Origin: Promethearchaeota archaeon
Lineage (GTDB): Archaea > Asgardarchaeota > Lokiarchaeia > Helarchaeales > RDOG01
Direction: 5' to 3'
Assembly (NCBI GenBank): GCA_011365055.1
Contig: RDOG01000002.1
Span: 62,001-126,000, forward strand
Length of the DNA: 64,000 nucleotides
Position 1 is the stretch's first letter; every line of letters begins with the position of its first letter. The translations under genes and the position numbers were made by a program. Under the pieces are notes generated by a model. That model did not search any database. It saw nothing but the letters and a program-made list of their open reading frames with translations, and was not told the origin of the DNA. Shown here one piece after another: positions 8,860 to 16,454 of this stretch.

Positions 8860-9127
8860 CTTTTTTTTTTTGAATTAGGTAGAGGATCGCTTGAATGAAA
8901 AAAAGTTTTATAGTTTATAAGTAAAAAGAAAGTGCTTTTTTTTGACTGTCTTTATTCAGGAAAATAAAGACGATAGTAATGATGAAACGATAAGGAACTG
9001 GAATGATGAATTTGAAAAAAAGCAATATTATATTAGTGATGCAGGATCGATGGACAGGATGGACTTTGCATCGAAATTTGTCGGTTTGTGATTGCAGGTG
9101 GGATCATTATTTTAATTATGGAATCGA
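8848..9127 (+). repeat. Dispersed repeat copy A (inverted partner of 17361-17638)
   Basis: About 280 bases match the reverse complement of 17361-17638 at roughly 90% by eye, from AACTCTCT through a T-run to TTATGGAATCG. The unit contains a perfect 9-bp inverted repeat, GTCTTTATT at 8948-8956 and AATAAAGAC at 8963-8971. Short frames inside are not conserved between copies in a coding-like way. No transposase is recognisable. A third, more diverged copy lies at 11571-12140. Confidence 0.75.
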
Positions 9128-9243
9128 AGGTTGGGAGGATTGTTGGATTCAAAGAATAAAGATAAAAATAATACTGTATATTATTCCATAAAGTAATTGT
9201 CCTTAATCTATTACTTAAAAAAATATTTATCAATAAAAATCAT

Positions 9244-9675
9244 TTAATCTGGTACATTTTCTAATCTTTTTATATCCCGAATTCCATCGAAATCAGAATC
9301 AAAGGAAAAAATATAAGCACATTTTAATTTCCAATAGAAGGCTATTGAGTTGGCATCAACATAACTCAATCGATCATATTGGTTGAAGAGGTGAACAGTA
9401 ATTTCACTCATTTTTTCATCATCAAAATACAGATCAATTTTTTCATCAGTATTGAATATTTCCACAATCTTTCTTGCTGGGGTTCCGTAGTTCTTACGTT
9501 TTAAAAAATTAGCTACCTCTGCCATGATAAGATTAGTCACAATTATCTTGTATTTATTTTGACTGTTAACCCAATTAATAATTGATTTTGCTTTTTTATG
9601 ATATTGATCTCTTTTAACAAATGCACCTATCCAAACGCCAGTATCTATAAAAATTAAATTAGCTATACTTCTCAC
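9244..9675 (-). CDS. PIN-domain ribonuclease, VapC-like toxin
   Basis: The 143 residues match the PIN fold. The acidic metal-binding set is visible: D11 in FIDTGVW, E53 in IMAEVANFL, D107 in YVDANSIAF, and D126/D128/D130 in FSFDSDFD. VapC-type toxins cleave tRNA or rRNA. The start is GTG 9675, with the ribosome site overlapping. It follows the 256-residue unknown gene by 9 bases. No typical short VapB (AbrB, RHH or similar) antitoxin is adjacent. The upstream gene is far longer than an antitoxin, so either that gene plays the role or the PIN protein is not part of a classic pair. Confidence 0.85.
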   Translation of the reverse strand: MRSIANLIFIDTGVWIGAFVKRDQYHKKAKSIINWVNSQNKYKIIVTNLIMAEVANFLKRKNYGTPARKIVEIFNTDEKIDLYFDDEKMSEITVHLFNQYDRLSYVDANSIAFYWKLKCAYIFSFDSDFDGIRDIKRLENVPD

Positions 9676-9684
9676 CTTAGAAAA

Positions 9685-10455
9685 TTAGAGATCATAATTA
9701 TTGAATGTTAATTCATCTGAGTCGATCATTCCAATAATTTCTATTATAGTATTTTTTTTTGGATTACTTTTTTCCTTTTTCTTAGGAGTATAATCTTCAT
9801 ATTTTTTAAGTAACTCATCAATAGGATCATAATCTATCTTTAATAGTCTATTTGTCATAATTTTTTGTTTTTTTTCTGGAATTATGCGTAAATCATTTAA
9901 TATATTAGATTTTATGAATTCATCTTGCAAAATATCCGATTCAAATTTTCTTGAAAATTTATCTAATTCAGTTTTAGAAATTAATTCTTGCCTAATTTTC
10001 TTTTTTTCGATTTCAGTATTAAAATGCTGTTCCTTTTTATCTATTATTTTACTAATAGAATTTCTCTCATCTTCTCTTAAAACATATGAGATCTTTATTT
10101 GAGAACAAGAATGAGAATTTGGATAATAAAAATCTTGATTATTACTTTCTAATCCATTTTTTGAATTTAATTGGATAATATTTTGAAAAAACTTAAAGTA
10201 TCTGACCTTGTCATTTCTAGTTATTTGAGTTTTAATTCTATGTTTAACATTTGTATTAGCTCTATTATATCTAAGTTGTAGTTTCTTTATTTTCATTTTT
10301 GAAAGAATTGGAGGGAGATTCAAATCTTTAATATTCTCGATCAAAATTTCTTGAAATTCTCTTTCGATTAGTGAAATTAATTCATTTTGACTCAAATGGG
10401 GATAGGATTTAATAAATGAACTTATATGATCATAAAATGTCATTTCTTGGGTCAA
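9685..10455 (-). CDS. Charged helical protein of unknown function, operon with PIN gene
   Basis: The 256 residues are rich in lysine, asparagine and isoleucine. The N-terminal part (1-60) is predicted helical (YDHISSFIKSYPHLSQNELISLIEREF), the middle contains basic stretches (about 90-110) and the C-terminus a KPKKKEKSNPKK-like basic linker. No catalytic motif or known family is seen. It lies between two genes with 6- and 9-base gaps, so it is cotranscribed with both. Its basic character would suit RNA or DNA binding or neutralising the PIN protein, but this is inference only. Confidence 0.6.
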   Translation of the reverse strand: MTQEMTFYDHISSFIKSYPHLSQNELISLIEREFQEILIENIKDLNLPPILSKMKIKKLQLRYNRANTNVKHRIKTQITRNDKVRYFKFFQNIIQLNSKNGLESNNQDFYYPNSHSCSQIKISYVLREDERNSISKIIDKKEQHFNTEIEKKKIRQELISKTELDKFSRKFESDILQDEFIKSNILNDLRIIPEKKQKIMTNRLLKIDYDPIDELLKKYEDYTPKKKEKSNPKKNTIIEIIGMIDSDELTFNNYDL

Positions 10456-10461
10456 TATATT

Positions 10462-11349
10462 TTACACCTCTTCATCCAATTCTTTTTCCATACCTTTTGA
10501 AACGATCTCCCTCATTTTTTCTTTCATATCTTCAGGTAACTCTAGTTCTTTTTTCTTTTTTTTCATAACCGGAGAAATTTCTAAAAATCGAGTATAATTA
10601 AATCTCCATTCTTTACATAAATAGAATAAATCATCGAGTGAATCATTTATATATTTATTTTCTTCAGAATCGAAAAATGTAGTAATATTTTTCTTAATTA
10701 ATTCAAATAATTTTTTTATATCTTTCAAAGCAATATTTTTCTCATTTTTTGATGAATAATAATAACTGTATCTTTGGTAATCAAATACTCTAGTTGAATA
10801 TTCTAATATATATTTAAGGATAAAGTGTTTATTTCTAAGACCATGAGTTTTAAAAACTCTTTGTAACTCATCAGTAACTCCTGGCAAAATGGCAGATACA
10901 CTAATAATTATATTATTATTTGTAATTTCATCTACAAGGAATTCTAAGTAATATTTTATAGTGAGATCTGTAAAATTAAGATTTCCCGTATATTTTTCTT
11001 CTTCATATAACAATTTTGATATGAGTTTTCTAAAAAAGTCAGATAACTTTAAAATTGAACCTAAATCAGGAATATTTTCATCTTTCAAATAATCTTTTAA
11101 ATGATTTATCAATTCATTAGTTATTTTAATTTGTTCATCTGGATCAATAATCCTGTCAATAATGCTGGTAAGATCTTTTAAAATAACAGAAAGGAATATA
11201 AACTCTTTAGATTCCAGTATAACTGCATTTGTGTTCATTCTATTACACATAACATTACAAAAATCGTATTTTTGATTTGATAATCCTTCATAATATCCTT
11301 CTAAATCCTCTTTTAGAACCTTTAAAAATTCTATCATTTTAAGAACCAT
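10462..11349 (-). CDS. Helical protein of unknown function, first gene of PIN operon
   Basis: The 295 residues look all-helical. There are several leucine/isoleucine-rich amphipathic segments, a run KKKKKELELPEDMKEKMREI near the C-terminus, and an acidic tail. A short CNVMCNR near residue 32 is not a zinc knuckle by itself. No family is recognised. It is first in a three-gene minus-strand operon ending in the PIN gene. The AT content and Asn/Lys bias equal or exceed those of the neighbouring core genes. Confidence 0.6.
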   Translation of the reverse strand: MVLKMIEFLKVLKEDLEGYYEGLSNQKYDFCNVMCNRMNTNAVILESKEFIFLSVILKDLTSIIDRIIDPDEQIKITNELINHLKDYLKDENIPDLGSILKLSDFFRKLISKLLYEEEKYTGNLNFTDLTIKYYLEFLVDEITNNNIIISVSAILPGVTDELQRVFKTHGLRNKHFILKYILEYSTRVFDYQRYSYYYSSKNEKNIALKDIKKLFELIKKNITTFFDSEENKYINDSLDDLFYLCKEWRFNYTRFLEISPVMKKKKKELELPEDMKEKMREIVSKGMEKELDEEV

Positions 11350-11570
11350 TTCAATATAATTTTCATCTAAATTAAAAATAATGATTCGACTTATTTTTTT
11401 TTCCTATATTGAATTAATCATAATCATCTAATTTTATTCTTATTTAAATAAAACCTTCTAATGATCTCGATAAGAATCATACCATTCAATTGAGTTATTA
11501 AAAAAAATTTTTTATTTTTATATCAAATATTATAATTTAATTACAATGGTTACAAAAATGTAATTATAAA

Positions 11571-12140
11571 TGATAATTAACTCTCTTTGACTTTATATAA
11601 GATGGAGGAAGGGATCGTTTTAGGGTATAAAGTTTTTTTGATGAGATGGAAAAGGTTGTTTTTCATTTTTGACGGTCTTTATTCCTCGAATAAAGACGAA
11701 AAATAGTATAGGAGTATAGAGAAATTAGGGATGAATTTTGGATAATTTACACCAGGTGTTGTTCAATGAAAAATTTTGTTATTAATAGTGATCGTGATTT
11801 TTATGTCAGCTTGGTCAGTTTTTGGAGGGACGTTGAGGTTGATGAGATGGACGACAAAACTGTTTGGGAGTTATTAAATGGATGAGAACGATTGTAACGT
11901 TGATTTGGTAGAGACTAAAGTTTTGATGTAGATGTTGAACGTTCAAGATGGTGGGTCAAGCAGATTTTTTTTGGGACCTAAAAGTTAAGGACTCAAAAAT
12001 TGAGGTTGAAAAAATAGGCTATGAATTTCATAATCGATCCCCTGCAGATCATCATAATCGATCTCTTGGAGTTTGAAATTTGTCGGATTGAGTTGGAGGT
12101 TGGGATCATAATTACAGTTATGATACATAGAGATCTGATC
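11571..12140 (+). repeat. Dispersed repeat copy C (diverged, with insertion) in the 11350-12228 gene-poor gap
   Basis: The gap between the unknown operon and the DUF4145 gene holds a third version of the repeat. The left part (11571-11700) has TTAACTCTCTTTGAC and a perfect 10-bp hairpin, GTCTTTATTC at 11675-11684 and GAATAAAGAC at 11688-11697. The right part (about 12030-12140) has GAAATTTGTCG and GGGATCATAATTACAG, matching the far end of copies A and B. About 330 bases between the two parts are absent from A and B. The palindrome TTGAACGTTCAA lies at 11935-11946. The rest of the gap (11350-11570, 12141-12228) is AT-rich spacer. Confidence 0.6.
11766..11885 (+). CDS. Possible 39-residue acidic peptide inside repeat copy C
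   Basis: An ATG at 11766 follows AGGTG by about 6 bases and opens a frame ending TGA at 11885. The product is acidic and has tryptophans (SFWRDVEVDEMDD, TVWELLNG). It lies in the segment of copy C that is missing from the other copies. Nothing outside the start context supports expression, so this is a weak call. It may equally be a gene remnant. Confidence 0.25.
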   Translation: MKNFVINSDRDFYVSLVSFWRDVEVDEMDDKTVWELLNG

Positions 12141-12228
12141 GTTACGAATTCGTTGAGGAAAAAAAGAAATATGAGTTTGATATTAAGTTATTAAAATTGT
12201 TAAAAGAAACGATAATGAAGGGAGGATT

Positions 12229-12906
12229 ATGAATAAAAAATATATTCCACCACAATTTCAACAAGAAAGATTTAATTGTCCGCATTGTCAAGCATACGCT
12301 CACCAAAGCTGGTACTATGGTGTTAAAGCTAGATTCATAGGTTCACCTATTCAAATTAAAACAGAAACTCATGGCACAATCCCTAATCTTGATGTAAGCG
12401 TTTGTTATAGTTGTAGGAAACATTCTTTATGGATAAAAGAGAAATTAATATATCCAAATCTCTCAATTGCGCCTTATCCTAACGAAGACATGCCAGATGA
12501 CGTTAAAGAAGATTTCTTAGAAGCTAGAAAAGTCGTTCAACTATCTCCAAGATCTGCATCTGCATTGTTACGATTATGTGTTCAAAAACTAATGCTTCAT
12601 TTAGGTGAAAGTGGAAAAAATATTAACGAAGATATAGCAAGTTTAGTAAGAGAAGGGTTATCAGTAACGATTCAACAAGCACTCGATGTTTTACGAGTTA
12701 TTGGAAATGAATCCGTTCATCCTGGACAACTGGATATGAGAGATAACCAAGATGTAGCATTAAAATTGTTCAATGCATTAAATCTCATCATTCAAGATCG
12801 AATCACTCAACCAAAGGAAATGCAATCATTATTTGATAATCTTCCCGATGGAAAGAAAAAAGCCATAGAAAAAAGAGATATGAAAGGAAAAAAACCTAAA
12901 CGTTAA
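12229..12906 (+). CDS. DUF4145-type protein with N-terminal zinc ribbon
   Basis: The 225 residues start with a zinc ribbon (CPHC at about 17-20 and CYSC at about 61-64). A helical DUF4145-like domain follows at about 95-200, with the typical SPRSASALLRLCVQKL, ALDVLRVIGNESVHPG and ALKLFNALNLII segments. DUF4145 is an all-helical, HEPN-like domain often found near or fused to restriction and other defence enzymes. The RxxxxH-like catalytic pair is not obvious; NESVHPG gives a His. The start has a GGAGG site 7 bases upstream. A truncated copy lies at 8638-8859. A role in phage defence is inferred from family habits and island context. Confidence 0.8.
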   Translation: MNKKYIPPQFQQERFNCPHCQAYAHQSWYYGVKARFIGSPIQIKTETHGTIPNLDVSVCYSCRKHSLWIKEKLIYPNLSIAPYPNEDMPDDVKEDFLEARKVVQLSPRSASALLRLCVQKLMLHLGESGKNINEDIASLVREGLSVTIQQALDVLRVIGNESVHPGQLDMRDNQDVALKLFNALNLIIQDRITQPKEMQSLFDNLPDGKKKAIEKRDMKGKKPKR

Positions 12907-12907
12907 G

Positions 12908-13171
12908 TTAGGAAACTTTTATCCCATTTCTCGATAGCTGTTCTTTAAGATATTTTAAAAACAAATTCTTTATTTCAGGATTAATTTTACGATCTTGGTC
13001 TGGAGGGTTACGACGTAAAAAATATTCTTTTATTTCTCCTTCTCCTGAAATCATATGAATTGTCATTTTATTTTGAAGTGATTCAATAAAGAGCATCCAC
13101 TTTTGATTTGTTAATCTAATTTTTCCTCGATCTACTTGTCCGGTCAATTTATCGCTAATAATTTTAATCAT
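12908..13171 (-). CDS. Small basic protein, unknown function
   Basis: The 87 residues convergently face the DUF4145 gene with one base between stops. The sequence has a strand-rich N-terminal half (GKIRLTNQKWMLFIESLQ, MTIHMISGEGEIKEYFL) and a helical basic C-terminus (IKNLFLKYLKEQLSRNG). No motif is recognised. It is the last in a same-strand run of very small genes spanning 12908-14664. Confidence 0.5.
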   Translation of the reverse strand: MIKIISDKLTGQVDRGKIRLTNQKWMLFIESLQNKMTIHMISGEGEIKEYFLRRNPPDQDRKINPEIKNLFLKYLKEQLSRNGIKVS

Positions 13172-13273
13172 TTTTTCTAATAAAGAAATTTCATCTTTAT
13201 GTAAAAAATAAATACTTTCAAATGCTTCTCCAAGTTTATTTTCTTTTATATAAATATAAAAATCTTTTAATAT

Positions 13274-13417
13274 CTACTTTACTTTCTTCTCTTTCTTATT
13301 TTCATTACACCATCTTTGCCAAAGGTATAAAATCATTGCAAAGAATAATGCAGAGAAAACACCAGAAAAGATACTACCTATAAAAGCAACTAATATATCC
13401 CAAGGGAGAGAAACCAA
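13274..13417 (-). CDS. Single-pass membrane microprotein (47 residues)
   Basis: A frame from TTG 13417 to TAG 13274 encodes a short N-terminus, one strongly hydrophobic helix (about 8-32: ILVAFIGSIFSGVFSALFF) and a very basic tail (ENKKEKKVK). This positive-inside layout is what a small bitopic membrane protein looks like. No strong ribosome site precedes the TTG, and it begins 21 bases after the stop of the 70-residue zinc protein, so it may be read by coupling. Small membrane proteins of this kind occur as antitoxins, toxins or regulators; none is recognised. Confidence 0.45.
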   Translation of the reverse strand: MVSLPWDILVAFIGSIFSGVFSALFFAMILYLWQRWCNENKKEKKVK

Positions 13418-13438
13418 GTCCGTTATTTATTTTTTATC

Positions 13439-13651
13439 TTATCTATCCGACTCTTCAATAAATCCTGCAACAAAACCACATTCAGAACATAAATAATACT
13501 TTGGGTAAACATCTTGCCAAGTTCTTTCCATAACTGATCCAAAAGGTGTTGGTGGTTCTGCTTTTACCCGTAGATCCTCAGGAAAACCACCTTGATATTT
13601 TTCCAATTCTTTCATTTCTGGATTATTACAAAATGGACATATTTTTGTCAT
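13439..13651 (-). CDS. Small two-knuckle zinc-ribbon protein (70 residues)
   Basis: CPFCNN near the N-terminus and CSECG near residue 55 bracket a hydrophilic proline-rich middle, giving a classic zinc-ribbon skeleton. The ATG at 13651 has GAGGG 6 bases upstream and a promoter-like 26-base element 30-55 bases upstream that is shared with the SecB-like gene. No family is recognised. Ribbon proteins of this size often bind nucleic acid or partner proteins. Confidence 0.6.
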   Translation of the reverse strand: MTKICPFCNNPEMKELEKYQGGFPEDLRVKAEPPTPFGSVMERTWQDVYPKYYLCSECGFVAGFIEESDR

Positions 13652-13680
13652 GTAAATCCCTCTTCTAAGTATGATAAAAT

Positions 13681-13706
13681 GATAGAGTAACTACTATAAG
13701 TAAGTA
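13681..13706 (-). promoter_or_regulatory. Shared promoter-like element, copy 1
   Basis: Read on the minus strand, the element contains TACTTACTTATAGTAG and then TTACTCTATC. The copy at 14460-14485 agrees at 24 of 26 positions. Both sit 30-70 bases upstream of a start on the same strand (13651 and 14413). The TTATA core suits a TATA box. Its conservation beyond the TATA core suggests co-regulation of the two genes. Confidence 0.5.
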
Positions 13707-13735
13707 TTTGTGAAAAGGAAGGGAATAAAAAAAAG

Positions 13736-13861
13736 TTAGGAATCATTGGAAGAATCCTTTTGTTTTACTTTTTGGATTATCTCCTCTAACTCCTTGGCTG
13801 AGATTCTTTTTTCTTGGTTATCGGAAGGGTTTCGAGGTTTGATCTTGTCTCTGTCGAACAT
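13736..13861 (-). CDS. Hydrophilic microprotein (41 residues)
   Basis: ATG 13861 to TAA 13736 encodes a charged peptide: a basic, proline-containing N-terminus (FDRDKIKPRNPS), then one amphipathic helix (ISAKELEEIIQKVKQK). A TATA-like TTTTTATATC (minus strand, 13904-13913) lies about 45 bases upstream. The helix pattern is reminiscent of small antitoxins, but there is no firm evidence. It is one of six consecutive small minus-strand genes. Confidence 0.4.
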   Translation of the reverse strand: MFDRDKIKPRNPSDNQEKRISAKELEEIIQKVKQKDSSNDS

Positions 13862-13957
13862 GAGTATAGCCTTCGTTTTTAGGTTACATTCTTACTTAGT
13901 CGAGATATAAAAAGGTAGCTTGTTAAATAGAGAAAAAGAAGGTTAAAAGTATTAGGT

Positions 13958-14413
13958 TCATCTTTGAGAGTATGTTTTTCTAACCATATCCATAAACACG
14001 TTTACAGGAGGGAAAACTTCTTTTGGTACGCCCGCACTTACTGAAACTCTAACTGCATGTTTATAACATTCTTGAATAATGAATGGGTTCATTAATGACT
14101 TTATTCCGGGAGGCATTTCGTTAATTAAAAAATCAAAACGAGATTGTTCTTGATGAGTTCTTGTTTCTAAAGTACAAGTTCCATCAAAATTAACTTTGAT
14201 AATGTCTGGCTTTCCCTCTAAATTAAAGTTAAACGTAAATCTTCTTTCTGTTGATGTAATTAACTGTTGATCCCTATAATCAAGATTCCAACTAAAGCCT
14301 ATCTTAACCTATTTATCTTTTTGTACCAAAAACGAACCTTTTTCTACTCTATCGTTTGTGAAATTAAAATTTTTAACTCTAATGGTTGCTTCTATTTCTG
14401 GAATGATGTTCAC
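13958..14413 (-). pseudogene. SecB-like chaperone gene interrupted by an in-frame TAG
   Basis: From GTG 14413 (AGAGGTG context) the frame reads 34 codons to a TAG at 14309-14311, then continues in the same frame for 116 codons to TGA 13958. The total of 151 positions is the usual SecB length. The downstream part has alternating strands (RRFTFNFNL, IIKVNFDGTCTL), a two-helix end (NPFIIQECYKHAV) and the late segment AGVPKEVFPPVNVF. That last segment resembles the GTFPQLNLAPVNF signature of SecB. SecB-like proteins exist in some archaea and as chaperones of toxin-antitoxin systems. The family call is by pattern only. The TAG is a nonsense mutation, a sequencing error, or read-through. Confidence 0.5.
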
Positions 14414-14459
14414 CTCTTACGTTTTAATTACCAGAATTTCCTATTAAAGGTAAGAACAC

Positions 14460-14485
14460 GATAGAATAACTATTATAAGTAAGTA
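14460..14485 (-). promoter_or_regulatory. Shared promoter-like element, copy 2
   Basis: This element has the same 26-base core as 13681-13706, with two differences. It lies 47-72 bases upstream of the GTG of the SecB-like gene and downstream of the Cys-rich microprotein. It reads TACTTACTTATAATAG on the minus strand. Confidence 0.5.
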
Positions 14486-14511
14486 TGCATAAAGGGAAAA
14501 GATTATCAATG

Positions 14512-14664
14512 TTACGGATTGCTACAAGGAGAGTTAGGGCAACAGTCGCAACAGTAATCTCGGCAACTTTCAGGAACGTGTTCTCTATCTTCTTCATGAT
14601 ATAGGATCATTACACATCCTAAACAATAAACTTTGGGTTTATCATGCTGAAATTCATAAGACAT
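14512..14664 (-). CDS. Cysteine-rich microprotein (50 residues)
   Basis: ATG 14664 to TAA 14512. Eight of the 50 residues are cysteine. A first CLGC knuckle sits at about 14-17, and then a dense C-terminal cluster SCRDYCCDCCPNSPC. A TATA-like TTTTATAAGAG (minus strand, near 14692-14702) lies about 30 bases upstream. The cluster would suit zinc or an Fe-S centre, or a disulfide-rich peptide. No known family (for example metallothionein) clearly fits. The open frame and promoter position support a real gene. Confidence 0.5.
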   Translation of the reverse strand: MSYEFQHDKPKVYCLGCVMILYHEEDREHVPESCRDYCCDCCPNSPCSNP

Positions 14665-15131
14665 GTTAAATACCTAAAAAACCGTTTGAATATCTCTTAT
14701 AAAAAAATTGCGTTGAACGTTCAAGTTGAAAAAAAAGGAAATGGAAACTTTTTGATGGTCTTGTCGTCAAGAGGGAATATATAGAGGAGGAAGAGGGAAA
14801 TTCTGAAAAATAAGTCGGTAAGACGTTCACCAAGCTTCCTGATATTCCTTACACTTGATGTTAGAAAAATCGTATTTAAAGACCTTGGATCAATGATTTT
14901 CGATAACTCTTTTGAATAAATAAAGCATTTCCAAGTTTTGGATTGGGTGTGAATTTTCTTTTAACTTATAATGAGTTAAAAAAAGTTTCGGGACTTTTGG
15001 CGGTACTTGTAGAGAAGATTTTGGAAAAATTTCTTATTTTTTATATACGTGAAATTTCAAACGTTTATAAGACCTTTTCAATATTTTCTGTTAAATTCAA
15101 TAATCTAATTATAGGAACCTCTTTTTCAGGG
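14665..15131. other. Gene-poor stretch with partial repeat copy D and a promoter for the 15132 gene
   Basis: Near 14745-14780 the text TTTTTGATGGTCTTG...CAAGA echoes the hairpin region of repeat B, here with only a 5-bp stem (TCTTG 14759-14763, CAAGA 14768-14772). The palindrome TTGAACGTTCAA recurs at 14713-14724. A strong TATA-like TTTTTTATATACG at 15035-15047 lies about 90 bases before ATG 15132. That position argues that the longer open frame from 14943 is not the real start. Confidence 0.45.
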
Positions 15132-15374
15132 ATGGAAAAAATGAAGGTAAAAGTAAAAAAAATGATAAAAACAATAACGAAACACTTGTTAAAATGTAAT
15201 AAATGTGGATTAGAATGGGAACCAAGACTTAAGCATCCTAAATACTATCCTGGATGCAAAAATCCCATTCAATATATCGAAGATGAAGAGTCTAAAACAA
15301 AGGGTAGCCATTCCCAAAGTTTAAATGTTAATAACAATAAAAATAGAAAGGAGGAAATAAAAAATGAGAGATAA
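15132..15374 (+). CDS. Small basic zinc-binding protein
   Basis: I place the start at ATG 15132 (or 15141), giving about 80 residues, because the TATA-like box at 15035-15047 lies inside the longer frame. The sequence has a very basic N-terminus (KVKVKKMIKTITKH), then KCNKCGLEWEPR and YYPGCK, a minimal zinc site of the type seen at the end of ribbon proteins. The tail is polar. Its stop overlaps the start of the next gene by 11 bases, so they form an operon. The function is unknown. Confidence 0.5.
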   Translation: MEKMKVKVKKMIKTITKHLLKCNKCGLEWEPRLKHPKYYPGCKNPIQYIEDEESKTKGSHSQSLNVNNNKNRKEEIKNER

Positions 15375-16014
15375 GGAACCAGAAAAAGAAAGAGAATTGG
15401 AAGAAGTGTTAAAAATCGGGAGGAAAAAAAGATCTGAAAAAAGAAGACAAGAAAGAGGTAAAGAAGTCGAAGAGGTTAACAAAGAATTAAAAGATAAATT
15501 TAGTGAAGGAGAAATAAGTGAAGGAGAAATAATCTTTCACGTCCCTACTTCTGGTATATTTCCAGGTTATAACTTGAAAAAAGTGGTGGAAACAAGAATT
15601 GAGAGAAAAATCCTACCGTTTTCTTTACCTTATCATCATTGTAGCCAGTCGGACTGTAATAAAAAACTTGATGATTTTTACGTTGAATATACAAATATTG
15701 ATATTCGTTTCTGCCTACCTTGTTTCTTTAAATTTATAGAAAGAGAGCAAAAAAGTATTGACGTGATCAAGACCTTCACGGAGAAAAAGACTTTAAAACC
15801 AGAACCTTTTATGATAGAAGCAAGTTACATCACTTGCAAGGATTGTAAAGGTGAAGGAATAAACATACGGACTCGTGAAACATGTAATGCTTGTAGAGGC
15901 ATGGGACGCAAAATAGATATTAAGTTCGATGGAAATAATGGAGATATTCTTTCAGAAAACATTGACATTGCACGACAGATTAAAAGCGTTCTTGACTTGC
16001 CGTATTTAAAATAA
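15364..16014 (+). CDS. Protein with coiled-coil start and DnaJ-type zinc finger end
   Basis: The 216 residues begin with a highly charged coiled coil (1-55). A Cys-containing middle follows (HHCSQSDCNKK, FCLPCF). At about 158-182 there is a CKDCKGEGI...CNACRGMGRK pair that closely follows the CxxCxGxG repeats of DnaJ zinc fingers. No J domain is present, so it is not a co-chaperone of the standard kind. It may bind unfolded protein or RNA. A strong GGAGG site precedes the ATG. It overlaps the preceding small zinc gene. Confidence 0.6.
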   Translation: MRDKEPEKERELEEVLKIGRKKRSEKRRQERGKEVEEVNKELKDKFSEGEISEGEIIFHVPTSGIFPGYNLKKVVETRIERKILPFSLPYHHCSQSDCNKKLDDFYVEYTNIDIRFCLPCFFKFIEREQKSIDVIKTFTEKKTLKPEPFMIEASYITCKDCKGEGINIRTRETCNACRGMGRKIDIKFDGNNGDILSENIDIARQIKSVLDLPYLK

Positions 16015-16144
16015 AAAATTCCATCCGCTTTTTTTTCTTTAATCATTAAAAAGTAGGTATAAATTTATGTTCCCAAAAAACATAAAAAAAATTGATAACG
16101 TCAAAAAAAGGATTGTTTATAAAATGTTAAAAAAATAGAAAAAA

Positions 16145-16402
16145 ATGAGGGAAATGCCTGTAGTGGAGATAGAATATTATCTAAAAGATACTTTGCCTGA
16201 GTATCTAAAGGAAGAAGCGGAAAAAATTAAAGTTGAATTAGGTAATGGTGTCATTGCAGTGAAAATACACTTAGATTCAAAATCTTCTTATGAATTCGTG
16301 AATATTGAACTGTCAGTTGATGGTTACAAAAAATTTCTTAAATATATAGCAGAACAGGATGGTGCTGACTTAAATAAAATAGCGGAAAGTATGAGTGTAT
16401 GA
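16145..16402 (+). CDS. Small acidic alpha/beta protein, unknown function
   Basis: The 85 residues show beta strands (VVEIEYYL, VIAVKIHL, FVNIELSV) and helices (LPEYLKEEAEKIKVEL, YKKFLKYIAEQ). The start is ATG 16145 or ATG 16154, the latter with GAGGG just upstream. It sits 52 bases before the AbiJ-like gene on the same strand, so the two may be linked. No family is recognised. Confidence 0.5.
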   Translation: MREMPVVEIEYYLKDTLPEYLKEEAEKIKVELGNGVIAVKIHLDSKSSYEFVNIELSVDGYKKFLKYIAEQDGADLNKIAESMSV

Positions 16403-16454
16403 CTTTTTCTTTTTTTAGAAAAAACTTAAAAACAAGTTTAATCAATTTGAACCC

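Noticed and set aside
14309..14311. Pyrrolysine at the TAG of the SecB-like gene
   Set aside because: Other genes stop at TAG (for example priS), and no pyrrolysine genes or methylamine methyltransferases are visible here. Kept only as an alternative.
14943..15131. N-terminal extension of the small zinc protein
   Set aside because: A TATA-like box lies inside it at 15035-15047, and the residues are unlike the conserved zinc part.
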